Shown piece by piece: positions 37,287-46,600 of a stretch of DNA of 64,000 bases. How positions within the stretch are numbered: the first letter of the stretch is position 1; every line of letters starts with the position of its first letter. The notes beneath the pieces are model-generated. The model was not told the origin of the DNA, did not search any database, and saw nothing but the letters and a program-made list of their open reading frames with translations. Origin of the DNA: Rhodoferax sp. (lineage in GTDB: Bacteria > Pseudomonadota > Gammaproteobacteria > Burkholderiales > Burkholderiaceae_C); the NCBI RefSeq assembly GCF_030653815.1, contig NZ_JAURYQ010000022.1:1-64000 (forward strand), read 5' to 3'. Position numbers and translations under genes: made by a program.

Positions 37287-37300
37287 GGTGTCCCTTGGGT

Positions 37301-38068
37301 TCAGGCGTGCGCGCCAAGATAAGCGGCAATCACGTCGGGGTTGCGGCGCACCTCGGCGCCGGTGCCTTCGGTCAGCTTGCGGCCGTAGTCCAGCACCAAA
37401 ATGCGGTCCGAGAGGTTCATCACCATCTTCATGTCGTGCTCGACCAGCACCACCGTGACGCCTGAATCGGCCACCTTGCGCACCAGCGCATCGACCTCGA
37501 TGGTTTCCTTGGGGTTAAGGCCGGCAGCGGGTTCGTCCAGAAAGATCAGGCGTGGCTTCATGGCCAGGGCGCGGGCAATTTCCAGCCGCTTGAGCGCACC
37601 GTAGGGCATGCTGTCGGCGCGGGCGTTGATGTAGTCTTGCAAGCCGACAAAACGCATCAGTTCAGCTGCTTCGCCATGCAATTCGCGGTCGCGACGTTTG
37701 AGCGCGGGCCAGCGCAGGGCGGCCTTGAGCAGGTTGCGATCCAGCCGCAAATGCGCCCCGACCATGACGTTTTCAATGGCGTCCATGTTCATGCAGATCT
37801 GCAGGTTCTGGAACGTGCGCGCCACGCCACGGCGTGCCAGCTCATCGGGTGATTTGCCTCCGATGGCTTCACCGTCGAGATGGATGGTACCGGTGGTCGG
37901 GGTGTAGACCCCGGTAATCAAATTAAACAGTGTGGTCTTACCGGCGCCGTTGGGGCCGATCACCGCGTAGACAATGCCAGCGTCAATGGAAAAGCTGACG
38001 TTTTGCACCGCCTTGACACCACCAAAGTGGATGGAAAGGTCTTTGACTTCTAGCAAGGCCATGCTCAT
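37301..38068 (-). CDS. livG: Branched-chain-type ABC transporter ATPase LivG
   Basis: The 255-residue ATPase has Walker A GPNGAGKTTLF, a LivG-type signature near PYGALKRLEIARALA and Walker B LIFLDEPAAGLNP, then the H-loop VEHDMKMV. It pairs with the hemerythrin-LivF ATPase to power the LivHM permease. It overlaps livM by ATGA. The transported compound is probably an aromatic acid in this context, as for related systems in aromatic degraders. Confidence 0.92.
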   Translation of the reverse strand: MSMALLEVKDLSIHFGGVKAVQNVSFSIDAGIVYAVIGPNGAGKTTLFNLITGVYTPTTGTIHLDGEAIGGKSPDELARRGVARTFQNLQICMNMDAIENVMVGAHLRLDRNLLKAALRWPALKRRDRELHGEAAELMRFVGLQDYINARADSMPYGALKRLEIARALAMKPRLIFLDEPAAGLNPKETIEVDALVRKVADSGVTVVLVEHDMKMVMNLSDRILVLDYGRKLTEGTGAEVRRNPDVIAAYLGAHA

Positions 38069-38997
38069 TCTCCCTTGCCGAATTTAGCTGCCAAGGTGGG
38101 CACCAGGCCTTTGGGCAGGAAGATCATGCACAGCATCAGGATGGCGCCGAAGATCACCGTTTCCCAGCCTTCAAACGAGGTCAGCGCCTGCGGCAGGGCG
38201 GTCAGCAGAACGGCGCCGACCACCGAGCCATAGACCGAAGCCATGCCGCCGATCACCACCATGGTGACCAGCTCGATGGAGTGGAAGAAGTCCGCCAGGT
38301 TCGGCGTGACAAAGCCTACGTAATGCGCCGTCACGCTGCCCATGATGCTGGCAAACACGGCCGAGAGCACAAAGATCGCAACCTTGTAGCGCACCACGTC
38401 GACCCCCACCACCTTGGACGCGACCTCGCTGCCGTGCAGCGCGCGCAGCGCCCGGCCGAAGGGCGAGTCAATCAAGTTGAGCGAGGCCCAGACACTGACC
38501 GACAGCAGAATGGCCACAATCCAGTACCAGTGTTTGTCGCCCGAAATCTCGAACCCGGCCAGGCTCATGGCGGGCACCGGCATGCCGTCCGGGCCACCGG
38601 TCCAGGCGGCTTCGTTACGCACCACGATGTTGATGATGATGCCCAGGCCCAGGGTGGCCATCGCCAGGTAATGGCCCTTGAGTTTGAAAATCGGCCGCGC
38701 CACAATGGCGGCCAGCAAACCCGCTGCTACCGCACCCGCCAGCAGCGCCAGGATGGGATGCCAGCCCAGATGGGTTGGCAGTGCCGCCGTGGCATAAGCG
38801 CCAATGCCCAGAAAACCTGCATGGCCCAGGCTGATCTGGCCGGCAAAACCGATCAGCAGGTTCAGCCCCAGCACGATGATGGCGTTGATGGCCATGCGGA
38901 TCGCCAGGTCGACATAAAAGCTGTTGGGCAACACAAAGGGCAGCACCAGCAGCACGGCCATGATGATGTACAGGCCGATGAAAGGACTCTTTTTCAT
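38065..38997 (-). CDS. livM: Branched-chain-type ABC transporter permease LivM
   Basis: The 310-residue inner-membrane permease has about nine hydrophobic helices and the LivM motifs NLLIGFAGQISLGHAGFLGIGAYA and RALRALHGSEVASKVVGVDV (coupling-helix region). It forms the translocation channel with LivH. Two bp separate it from livH; it overlaps livG. Confidence 0.92.
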   Translation of the reverse strand: MKKSPFIGLYIIMAVLLVLPFVLPNSFYVDLAIRMAINAIIVLGLNLLIGFAGQISLGHAGFLGIGAYATAALPTHLGWHPILALLAGAVAAGLLAAIVARPIFKLKGHYLAMATLGLGIIINIVVRNEAAWTGGPDGMPVPAMSLAGFEISGDKHWYWIVAILLSVSVWASLNLIDSPFGRALRALHGSEVASKVVGVDVVRYKVAIFVLSAVFASIMGSVTAHYVGFVTPNLADFFHSIELVTMVVIGGMASVYGSVVGAVLLTALPQALTSFEGWETVIFGAILMLCMIFLPKGLVPTLAAKFGKGE

Positions 38998-38999
38998 GC

Positions 39000-39878
39000 T
39001 CAGACCCGATCCGTGGATTTGCCGCCGAACAGGCCGCGCGGCATGAAGAACAAAATGAGCAGGATCAGCACGAACGGGATCGCATCCTTGTACGACGACG
39101 AGATGTAGCCCGCGCCCATGGCTTCCAGAATGCCCACCAGCAAGCCGCCCACCACCGCGCCCAGACCGTTGCCCAGACCGCCAACCACGGCGGCGACAAA
39201 GCCCTTGAGCCCGAGCATGATGCCGACGTCATAGGAGGTCAGTGTGATGGGCGTCACCAGGATGCCACCCAACGCGCCGAGTGCCGCCGACATGGCAAAG
39301 CTCAAGAACAGCACCCAGTTGGTGTTGATGCCGACCAGTTCGGCCGCCACCCGGTTGTAGGAGGTGGCCAGCATGGCCTTGCCGTGCAAGGTGCGGTTGA
39401 AGAAGTACCACAGCGCCACCACCACGATGGCCGTGACACCCAGAACCCACAGGCTTTGCGGCATCAGCGTGGCGCCCAGTATTTGCAGCGGTACGTCGCC
39501 GGAGAAGGCCGGCAGGCTGAAGGTGCCCTTGCCCAGCCAGACCTGAACCAGACCGCGAATCACCAGCGAAGCGCCGATGGTGATGATGATCAGCGTGACC
39601 GATTCAGCACCCTTGACGGGCTCGATCGCCAGCTTCTCCACGACGACACCTACCAGCGCGGGCAACAGAATGGCCAGCGCCAGCGCGAGGGGCATGGGCA
39701 GGCCGCCTTGCGTGAAAAACACGGCCAGCATGCCGCCCAGCATGATGAATTCGCCCTGCGCAAAGTTGATGACATTGCTGGCGTTGTAGATCAGTGTGAA
39801 GCCCAGAGCGGCGAGCGCGTAGGTGGCGCCCACCGTGATGCCGGAAAACAGGAATTGGAGAAATTCGGCCAGCATCAT
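39000..39878 (-). CDS. livH: Branched-chain-type ABC transporter permease LivH
   Basis: The 292-residue permease begins with GITVGATYALAALGFTLIYNASNVINFAQGEFIMLGG, the LivH signature, and ends with SSSYKDAIPFVLILLILFF. Two ATGs are adjacent (39878 and 39875); the second is better spaced from AGGAG. First gene of livHMGF, preceded by a strong promoter with an internal palindrome. Confidence 0.92.
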   Translation of the reverse strand: MMLAEFLQFLFSGITVGATYALAALGFTLIYNASNVINFAQGEFIMLGGMLAVFFTQGGLPMPLALALAILLPALVGVVVEKLAIEPVKGAESVTLIIITIGASLVIRGLVQVWLGKGTFSLPAFSGDVPLQILGATLMPQSLWVLGVTAIVVVALWYFFNRTLHGKAMLATSYNRVAAELVGINTNWVLFLSFAMSAALGALGGILVTPITLTSYDVGIMLGLKGFVAAVVGGLGNGLGAVVGGLLVGILEAMGAGYISSSYKDAIPFVLILLILFFMPRGLFGGKSTDRV

Positions 39879-39987
39879 GCGCTCCTGGCTGCAGATTCAA
39901 AACACCCGGAACGGGTTGGGCACGTCAACATGCGTTGTCTCCTGTTGTTTTTTACGGCGCGTCAAGCCAAGCGGCTCACTGGATCGA

Positions 39988-40016
39988 ATTCTGCATTAAG
40001 GAACTAGTTCTGTCAA
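39988..40016 (-). promoter_or_regulatory. livH operon promoter with palindromic operator in the spacer
   Basis: On the minus strand TTGACA (40011-40016) and CAGAAT (39988-39993) are exactly 17 bp apart. The spacer contains the perfect palindrome GAACTAGTTC (40001-40010), and an A/T-rich run lies just upstream of the -35. A repressor bound there would block RNA polymerase. The iclR-family gene just upstream is the obvious candidate. Confidence 0.6.
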
Positions 40017-40071
40017 ATGATATTCGCAAATTTTTTTTAGAGGTGGGTTTGAAGAAGGGTCAAGTCAGGAT

Positions 40072-40887
40072 TTAGGTGTCCTGCTCAACATGCCCCAGCC
40101 GCATCGACAAATTCTGCGCGCAGCGCTTCAGGGCGGTCACCACTTTGCCGTTGGGCGCCAGGTCGATCATGCTTTTGACGCCGATGGCCAGCACCGAAAG
40201 GGTGATTTCGTGTTTGAAATTAAAAACAGGTGCGGCTGCTGCAGCCACACCAGGCACCAGGTGGTAGTCGCTGACCACCGACAGCCTGTCAGCGTGCACC
40301 TTGGCCAGCATGGCATCAATGCCGGTTTCGGTTTGCAGTTCCGGCGGCAATGCCAGCGTGGCGCGTTCACGCCCTATCAGCGCATCGGTGGTGCTGCGCG
40401 GCAAATTAGCCGCAAAAATCCGGCCGCTGGCCGAGGTGAGTAGCTGCAGGGCGCTGCCGGTGATCACGTTGACGGTGATCGGGCGGTAAGGGCGCAACGA
40501 GCGGATGATGACCGGGCCGTTGTCGCTCCACACCGCCAGCGCGATGGTCTGATTGACTTCGTCACGCAATTCGGCAATGGCCTCCAGGCCGAGTTTGATC
40601 CGGTCCAGGCGGTCCACCGCCACCAGTCCCAGGCTCAGGGCAAAGGGTCCCAGGTCGTAGCGCGCGCTCATGGGGTCTTGCTCCACCAGCCCGGCGCGCA
40701 CCAGGCTGACGATATAACGGTGCACTTTGCTGGCCGGCATGTCGGCCGCCGCAGCGATGTCCTTGAGCATCATGGCACGGTGGCCACCGCTGATGGCGCG
40801 CAGAATCGTCATGCCAATTTCAAGGGACTGGACACCGTTTTTGCCTTCGGTGCTTCGGGCGGGATCGGACTTGCTTTTGAGCGGCAT
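40072..40887 (-). CDS. IclR-family transcriptional regulator
   Basis: The 271-residue protein has an N-terminal winged helix (VQSLEIGMTILRAISGGHRAM, then AAAADMPASKVHRYIVSLVRAGLVEQD) and a C-terminal IclR effector domain (SASGRIFAANLP, then a Gly/Ala-rich VPGVAAAAAPVFNFK). The ATG has a GGAGAG site. It sits directly upstream of livHMGF in the same orientation, 193 bp away. IclR proteins usually bind palindromes near aromatic catabolic operons and respond to an aromatic acid or a pathway intermediate. It is the only regulator seen in the 24-kb catabolic block. Confidence 0.9.
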   Translation of the reverse strand: MPLKSKSDPARSTEGKNGVQSLEIGMTILRAISGGHRAMMLKDIAAAADMPASKVHRYIVSLVRAGLVEQDPMSARYDLGPFALSLGLVAVDRLDRIKLGLEAIAELRDEVNQTIALAVWSDNGPVIIRSLRPYRPITVNVITGSALQLLTSASGRIFAANLPRSTTDALIGRERATLALPPELQTETGIDAMLAKVHADRLSVVSDYHLVPGVAAAAAPVFNFKHEITLSVLAIGVKSMIDLAPNGKVVTALKRCAQNLSMRLGHVEQDT

Positions 40888-41006
40888 GGTGATAGCTCTC
40901 CGGGGAGTGAGGAATGTTGTTACCAGGTGGCATCGTGGCCGTCGCCAGTCACCACCAGCAAGGCTTTAGGCTCGGTCATGCAGGATTTTTCGGGGGTCAG
41001 CGTGGC

Positions 41007-41888
41007 CTATGTTAGCGCCGTTGCCATGCGCAGCCTGCGCGCCGCGTCCTCGGCCCGGGCGTCGTCAATCTCGCGCAGCACCGCCTGCATGTCGACACTG
41101 GCCTGCGCGCGCTCAAAGTGGCCGGACAGCACTGACTCGTTGCTGAGCAGGCCAGCCTGGTACAGGCTCCAGATCTCGGGGCCGTACTGGGTGGCCAGCA
41201 GCTCGGGCGCAAACTGGCCAAAGAAGTCGCGCAGGTTGGCCACGTCGCGCAGCAGCATGCGCTGCGCGTGGTTGTTGCCGGCGGCGTCCACCGCCTGCGG
41301 CAGGTCGATGATGACGGGGCCGTCCACGCCATCAGCACCGTCGGTTCCGGGCGTGTGCGCCAGCAAAATATTGAACTCCGACAGGTCGCCGTGCACCACG
41401 CCTGCGCACAGCATGCGCACCACCTCGGCTATCAGCGTGGTGTGGTGGGCGCGAGCCTGCTCCGGGGTAAAAGCCACGTCGTTCAAGCGCGGGGCGGCGT
41501 CGCCGTGGGCATCGGTCACCAGCTCCATCAGCAGCACGCCGTCGCAGAAGTTGTACGGCTGCGGCACCCGCACCCCCGCCGCGGCCAGGCGGTAGAGCGC
41601 ATCGACCTCGGCGCTTTGCCAGGCGGCCTCTTGCTCCTGGCGGCCAAACTTGCTGCCCTTCGCCATGGCTCGGGCCGAGCGGGAGTTCTTGACCTTGCGG
41701 TTTTCGGTGTAGTCCACCGCCTGGCGAAAGCTGCGGTGCGTGGCTTCCTTGTAGATCTTGGCGCAGCGGGTGTCATCGCCGCAGCGCACCACGAACACCA
41801 TGGCCTCCTTGCCGCTCATGAGCTGGCGCACCACGCTGTCGATCAGGCCTTCTTCGATCAGGGATTGCAGTCGGGCGGGTGGTTTCAT
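41007..41888 (-). CDS. RIO-type serine/threonine kinase-like protein
   Basis: The 293-residue protein starts at ATG 41888; the longer frame reads into the upstream gap. It contains the RIO1-family blocks EAMVFVVRCGDDTRCAKIYKEA (nucleotide-binding), the catalytic loop GVVHGDLSEFNILL and the metal-binding VIIDLPQAVD. Bacterial RIO-like kinases occur in many Burkholderiales with unknown substrates; archaeal and eukaryotic homologues act in ribosome maturation. Divergent from rarD. Confidence 0.85.
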   Translation of the reverse strand: MKPPARLQSLIEEGLIDSVVRQLMSGKEAMVFVVRCGDDTRCAKIYKEATHRSFRQAVDYTENRKVKNSRSARAMAKGSKFGRQEQEAAWQSAEVDALYRLAAAGVRVPQPYNFCDGVLLMELVTDAHGDAAPRLNDVAFTPEQARAHHTTLIAEVVRMLCAGVVHGDLSEFNILLAHTPGTDGADGVDGPVIIDLPQAVDAAGNNHAQRMLLRDVANLRDFFGQFAPELLATQYGPEIWSLYQAGLLSNESVLSGHFERAQASVDMQAVLREIDDARAEDAARRLRMATALT

Positions 41889-42021
41889 GGCGGGTCTTTT
41901 GCTTTGGGTGTTTGCCGGATTGTCGTGCCCCGGCCATTCCACGATGCAGGCCAGGGCCTTGGCTCTAGACTCTGTACTGTGCCGCATCCCGCGGCCATCA
42001 AACCCTGAGTCTCTTCCAACC

Positions 42022-42918
42022 ATGAATTCTGGTGTGCTTTATGCCGCGCTGGCCTATTCGGCCTGGGGCTTGTTCCCGGCCTTTTTCAAATTGCTCGGCC
42101 ATGTCAATCCCTTCGAGGTGGTGCTGCACCGCATGGTGTGGGCGCTGGTGTTTCTGCTGGGTGTGTTGACCGTGCTCAAGCGCTGGGCCTGGTTGCGTGA
42201 CGTGGCGCGCCAGCCCAGGGTGCTGGCGGCGTTTGGTGCGTCTGCCCTGTTGTTGTCCCTGAATTGGTCGGTGTACGTGTGGGCCATTCAAAACGCCCAT
42301 GTGGTCGATGCCAGCCTGGGCTACTTTATCTTGCCGCTGGTCAATGTGGCTTTTGGCTTTGCCTTCTTAAAGGAGCGTCCACGCCCGGTGCAGTGGCTGG
42401 CGGTGGCGGTGGCTGCTGCCGGGGTGTTGTGGCTCACGCTGCAGGCCGGGCAGCTGCCTTGGGTGGCGCTGGTGCTGGCGGCGACCTTTGGTGTCTATGG
42501 CTTGCTGCGCAAGGTGGCGGCGTTGGGCGCGCTGGAGGGCCTGACGCTGGAAACCTTGCTGCTGGCACCGTTTGCCCTGGGCCTGCTGGCGTGGTGGGCT
42601 TGGCAAGGTCAAGGTGTGCTGGTACAGGGCGACGTACCCACCCTGGGCTGGCTGCTGTTGGCCGGCCCGTTGACCGCTGTGCCGCTGCTGCTGTTTGCCG
42701 CGGGCGCGCGTCGCATCCCCTTGGGCACGCTGGGCATCCTGCAATACATCTCGCCCAGCCTGCAGATGCTGCTGGGCGTGTGGTTGTACGGCGAAGCCTT
42801 TGACCCCGCGCGCGCCATCGGGTTTTATCTGATCTGGCTGGCTCTGGTGGTCTACAGCCTGGACAGCTTGTGGAACAGCCGCAAGCAGCCTGCAAAACCA
42901 CCGGTCATCGTGAGCTGA
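42022..42918 (+). CDS. rarD: EamA/DMT-superfamily permease RarD
   Basis: The 298-residue protein has ten hydrophobic helices and the RarD start (GVLYAALAYSAWGLFPAFFKLLGHVNPFEVVLHRMVWAL, abbreviated). Motifs ALLLSLNWSVYVWAIQNAHV and SLGYFILPLVNVAFGFAFL are typical. RarD belongs to the drug/metabolite transporter superfamily; the substrate is unknown. ATG 42022 is chosen because the upstream open frame extends only into the divergent promoter region. It converges with the FecR gene, 4 bp between the stop codons. Confidence 0.9.
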   Translation: MNSGVLYAALAYSAWGLFPAFFKLLGHVNPFEVVLHRMVWALVFLLGVLTVLKRWAWLRDVARQPRVLAAFGASALLLSLNWSVYVWAIQNAHVVDASLGYFILPLVNVAFGFAFLKERPRPVQWLAVAVAAAGVLWLTLQAGQLPWVALVLAATFGVYGLLRKVAALGALEGLTLETLLLAPFALGLLAWWAWQGQGVLVQGDVPTLGWLLLAGPLTAVPLLLFAAGARRIPLGTLGILQYISPSLQMLLGVWLYGEAFDPARAIGFYLIWLALVVYSLDSLWNSRKQPAKPPVIVS

Positions 42919-42922
42919 TGTG

Positions 42923-43672
42923 CTACTTCACCAGACACGCCTGCGGATTGGCATCCCACGGGTTGTTCAAGTCGAAGATGCCATGGAATCCCAGGAATTC
43001 CGTGGTCAGCCCGGGTGACTCGTCAAGCTCGATGGGCAGGGTATTGATGTCCCGCACATAGCCATGGTTTCCGGTTGCATAGTCTTTGCTGCCGGCATTG
43101 TTGGTGGCGCTGATGACCCCCTCGAATACCGACAGGTACAAGCCCGGCGGCGACTGGCCGTCGGACGTTTTCAAAGTTGCAGGCAGTTTCAGCTGCGTGC
43201 AGGCGCCGTCGCCTTCCACGCACATCAGCAGCGCGTAGTCGGTTCCCCGTATGCCGACTGTGGCCACCAGCGTCTGGTTTTTGTAGCTGGTTGGGCTGCG
43301 TTTGCCCACCGCGCCCGTCACCGAGCGCATGCCGCCTTTCAGGAGCCGCATGGCGATGTTGTCGTCTTCAGGCTTGAGGAAACTGTAGTCATAGCGCTCC
43401 ACCACCAGGCGGCTGTTGGCGCGCAAGGCCAGCTTGGCACCGTCAGCAAACCGGAGGTTGGCCGCGCTGTCGGCTTCGGTCAGAATAATTTCACCAGGCC
43501 AGAATTTGGACCCCTGGGAAATGATGCGCAGCTTGCCGTCTGCCGTTTGCGCAGACACAGTGCCCAGCAGGCGCTCCACGGTGCCCGCCTCACCGGCGGC
43601 CCAAGCAAGATGAACAGAGGCCCACAGAACGAGGGCCAGGGCCGCCTTAGCGGCAGATGAGGCGGCTGTCAT
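42923..43672 (-). CDS. FecR-domain secreted/periplasmic protein
   Basis: The 249-residue protein begins at ATG 43672, inside the last 26 bp of the TpsA gene, with a signal peptide (AALALVLWASVHLAWAAGEAG). Residues ~30-150 are a FecR-like domain (GTVERLLGTVSAQTADGKL, LTEADSAANLRFADGAKLALRANSRLVVERYDY, ATVGIRGTDYALLMC). Stand-alone FecR-domain proteins of this kind are often next to TpsA/FhaB-type adhesins and may help anchor or sense surface proteins; no direct function is known. The overlap implies co-translation with TpsA. Confidence 0.8.
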   Translation of the reverse strand: MTAASSAAKAALALVLWASVHLAWAAGEAGTVERLLGTVSAQTADGKLRIISQGSKFWPGEIILTEADSAANLRFADGAKLALRANSRLVVERYDYSFLKPEDDNIAMRLLKGGMRSVTGAVGKRSPTSYKNQTLVATVGIRGTDYALLMCVEGDGACTQLKLPATLKTSDGQSPPGLYLSVFEGVISATNNAGSKDYATGNHGYVRDINTLPIELDESPGLTTEFLGFHGIFDLNNPWDANPQACLVK

Positions 43673-46600
43673 GGGGGGTGTCCTTAAAACGGGCGTCACG
43701 AACAAGCTGGTCAAACATCGGGGTCAGGCCGGCCACAGCGGATGCATTGTTTGCATCATCGCCACTGTCGCCGGCGGATGGCGCCTGCGGCATGAGATCA
43801 GGCAACACGATTTCGGCCGTTTGCGTCAGCGTGCCACTGCTCGATGCCGTGGGGCTGCTTTGGCCGGCGAGGTACAGCAGCGGTGTTTCGTAGCTCACGG
43901 CGCCCAGGGTCAGCGAATTGTTGACCTGATTGACCGTGCTGCTCACATTGGGTGGCAGGGCCGTTGTCGCGAGCGGACCCAGAAGATCAAGCGCAGTGGC
44001 CAAGGCACTCAGGCTCATGCCTGACGGCAGCGACATTGAACCAAAACTCCCCGTTTTGCTGGCAAAGGTCATGAAACGCAGGGCGTGGCCGACGCCTGGC
44101 ACGTAGCCGTTACCCGTGGTTGCGTTCAGGGCGCCGGCCAGGCTGGCAATACCTGAGACGTTGATGACGTCGAACAAGCCCGCCGTCGTACCCCACAGTT
44201 CAATGAGGGTCGTACTCGTTGGTGACAGCGTCAGATTGCCCGTGATGTTGAGCGTGCCCGGCGAGGCGCCCGGCGCCAGGGTTGCCGCGCCCACGGTGAC
44301 ATTACCGGTGATGGTGCCAGTGCCCTTCAGGGTACCGCCATTGAGTGTCAGGTTGCCGGTGACGTTGCCGCCGTTGAGCGCCAGGCTGCCGGAACTGAGC
44401 AGGAGATTGGCGACATTGATCGCGCTGGCAGTGGTATTCACCGCCGCGCCAGCAATCTCGAGCGTGCCGCTACCGCTGACGAGCGCATTGAATGTCGCGC
44501 TGCCTGTCAGGGTCAACGTCTTGCCGCTTTGAATAGTGAGGGCGCTGCTGGCGGTCAGCGCGGTAAGACTCAGACTGGTGATGTCGAACAGGATCGTGCC
44601 GAAACCGCTGCCGATGGTGACGGTACTTGCCGTCGTTGGTAGCAGGTTGCCGGTCCAGTTGGCTGGCAGACTCCATAAATAGTTGCTGCCGCCACCACCG
44701 TCCCAACTGCAGATGCTGCACGTGGTTAAAGGAGGATGGGGTATCTGCTCGGGATTGCGGAGATATGGATAGGAAACGTTCGGATCAATGTTCCAGACAG
44801 TAGAGAAATCCCAGCCGGAGAAGTTGGTGGAAACCTTCATCTGGGCAGTGGTGAGGCCCACACCGCCGTCGCTGGTACTTAAGCCACTGGTTTCGGTGTT
44901 CCAGTAGCTGTTGATTACGCTGCCATCTGACGCTGTGTAAAGGATGCCGACCAGTCCCCCTACCGTTGTTGAACCAGCGCCGGCAGTTACTTTGCCTGAC
45001 GAATAAGCCCGCGTAATGGCGCCGCCGTTTTCCCCGACTAGGCCGCCGACATCATAGCTTGCGGTACCGGTGGTTACCGCCGTCGTGGCATAGACATCAG
45101 ACACGCCCCTGCCATTGTTCCAGCCAATCAGGCCACCTATGTCATGGCTGTTGTTGCCAACCGTAATGCTGCCCGAGGCATAGCTTTGGCTGACGGAGCC
45201 ACCCAAATCTGATGAACCAATCAACCCACCGATATCACTGCTGCTGGCGCCGCTGGTAATGGTACTGCTGGCATAACTGGTTGAGATGTCTGCATATTGG
45301 TCGCGATACCCAACCAGCCCACCTGTTAAGTAACTACCATCACCGAGAGAAATAGTTCCAGTCGCATAGCTGCCAGATATTGAGCTGTAATCCCCCAAGG
45401 AGCCCACCAGGCCGCCGATATTTCTGCTGGAGGCACCGCCGGATATGGAGACACTTGAATACGAGTCGGAAATAACGGTATTGTTGACGGTCGAACCGCT
45501 GTAGACGCTGCCGATCAAGCCGCCGACTTCGTCAGCTGTTCCGCCTGCCCCTGCCGTGATGGTTCCTGTGGCGTGGGTATGGCTCACCAAGCTCTTGATC
45601 GAACTTTCCCAGTTTATGTTGCCGATCAGGCCGCCCAGAAACCTCCGGCCGGTCAGCGTGACATCCGCATAGCTGTTGTTAACGGTGATGTTGAGCGTCC
45701 CGCCCACCAATCCACCCACATATTTATCGCCAGTAACTGTTGCGCTGACAAGCCCGACATTACGCAAACTGGCACCATCTGTGTAGCCAAAGAGCCCCAC
45801 GTAGTCTGTCGTTGGGCGATTGATGGTGAGCCCGCTGATGGTGTGCCCCAAGCCGTCCAGGGTGCCGGTGAAGGAAGTGTTGACGTTGCCGATCGGAATA
45901 AACCCCGCTCCACTGTTCCAGCTAGAGGTGGCGGAGGCATCGATGTTGCTACCCAGCGCAAAGTTGCCGCCGAGGCTATTCGCCATGTTCTGCAAGGCAG
46001 TCAGGTCGTTGATGAGCGTGTAAGAAAGGTCGTTGATTGTCAGTTCGGTGCCACTTGCCATGTCCACCCGCCCCTTGAAGCTGCCATCCGGGTTAAAGCC
46101 AACCCGGACCGTGCCGCCAGACACGCCAGTGTCGCCGCTGTTGCTGGTGGCGGTGTTCATCGTGAGTCCGGCACTGCCGGTTGCCGTCATGACGGCATTG
46201 ATGTTGATATCGCGGGCGGCGGTCAGTGTGAGTGTGTTTGCGCTCCAACTCACTGCGTCGTTGACGTTGATGTCGCCGCTGCCGTTTGCTGTGCCGCTGC
46301 TCGAGAAGATGGTCACGCCGCCACTTGTTGCGTTGTTTAAACTATTGCTGAGCGTGGCACCTGTGATGTTTCCACCGGAGGCTGCTATGGTGAAGTCACT
46401 GGGGTCAATCAACCAATGGCCCCCACGGGTTGCAACTTTGAATTCATCATCGATCATGACCTTCGCCGCCGACGTTTCAACGAATCCGCCGCTACCAACT
46501 GCGCCACTGCCCTGCGCGCTGATCTCACCGCGTGCAACCAGCTCCCCGGTGATCTGCCCATCCTTCTGGGTAATCGCGGTGATCTCCCCGCCTACCGTCC

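Noticed and set aside
44890-45735. Repeated sequence in tpsA considered as a CRISPR array
   Set aside because: Units are in-frame protein repeats (GLUG) of varying length, with no constant repeat DNA or unique spacers.
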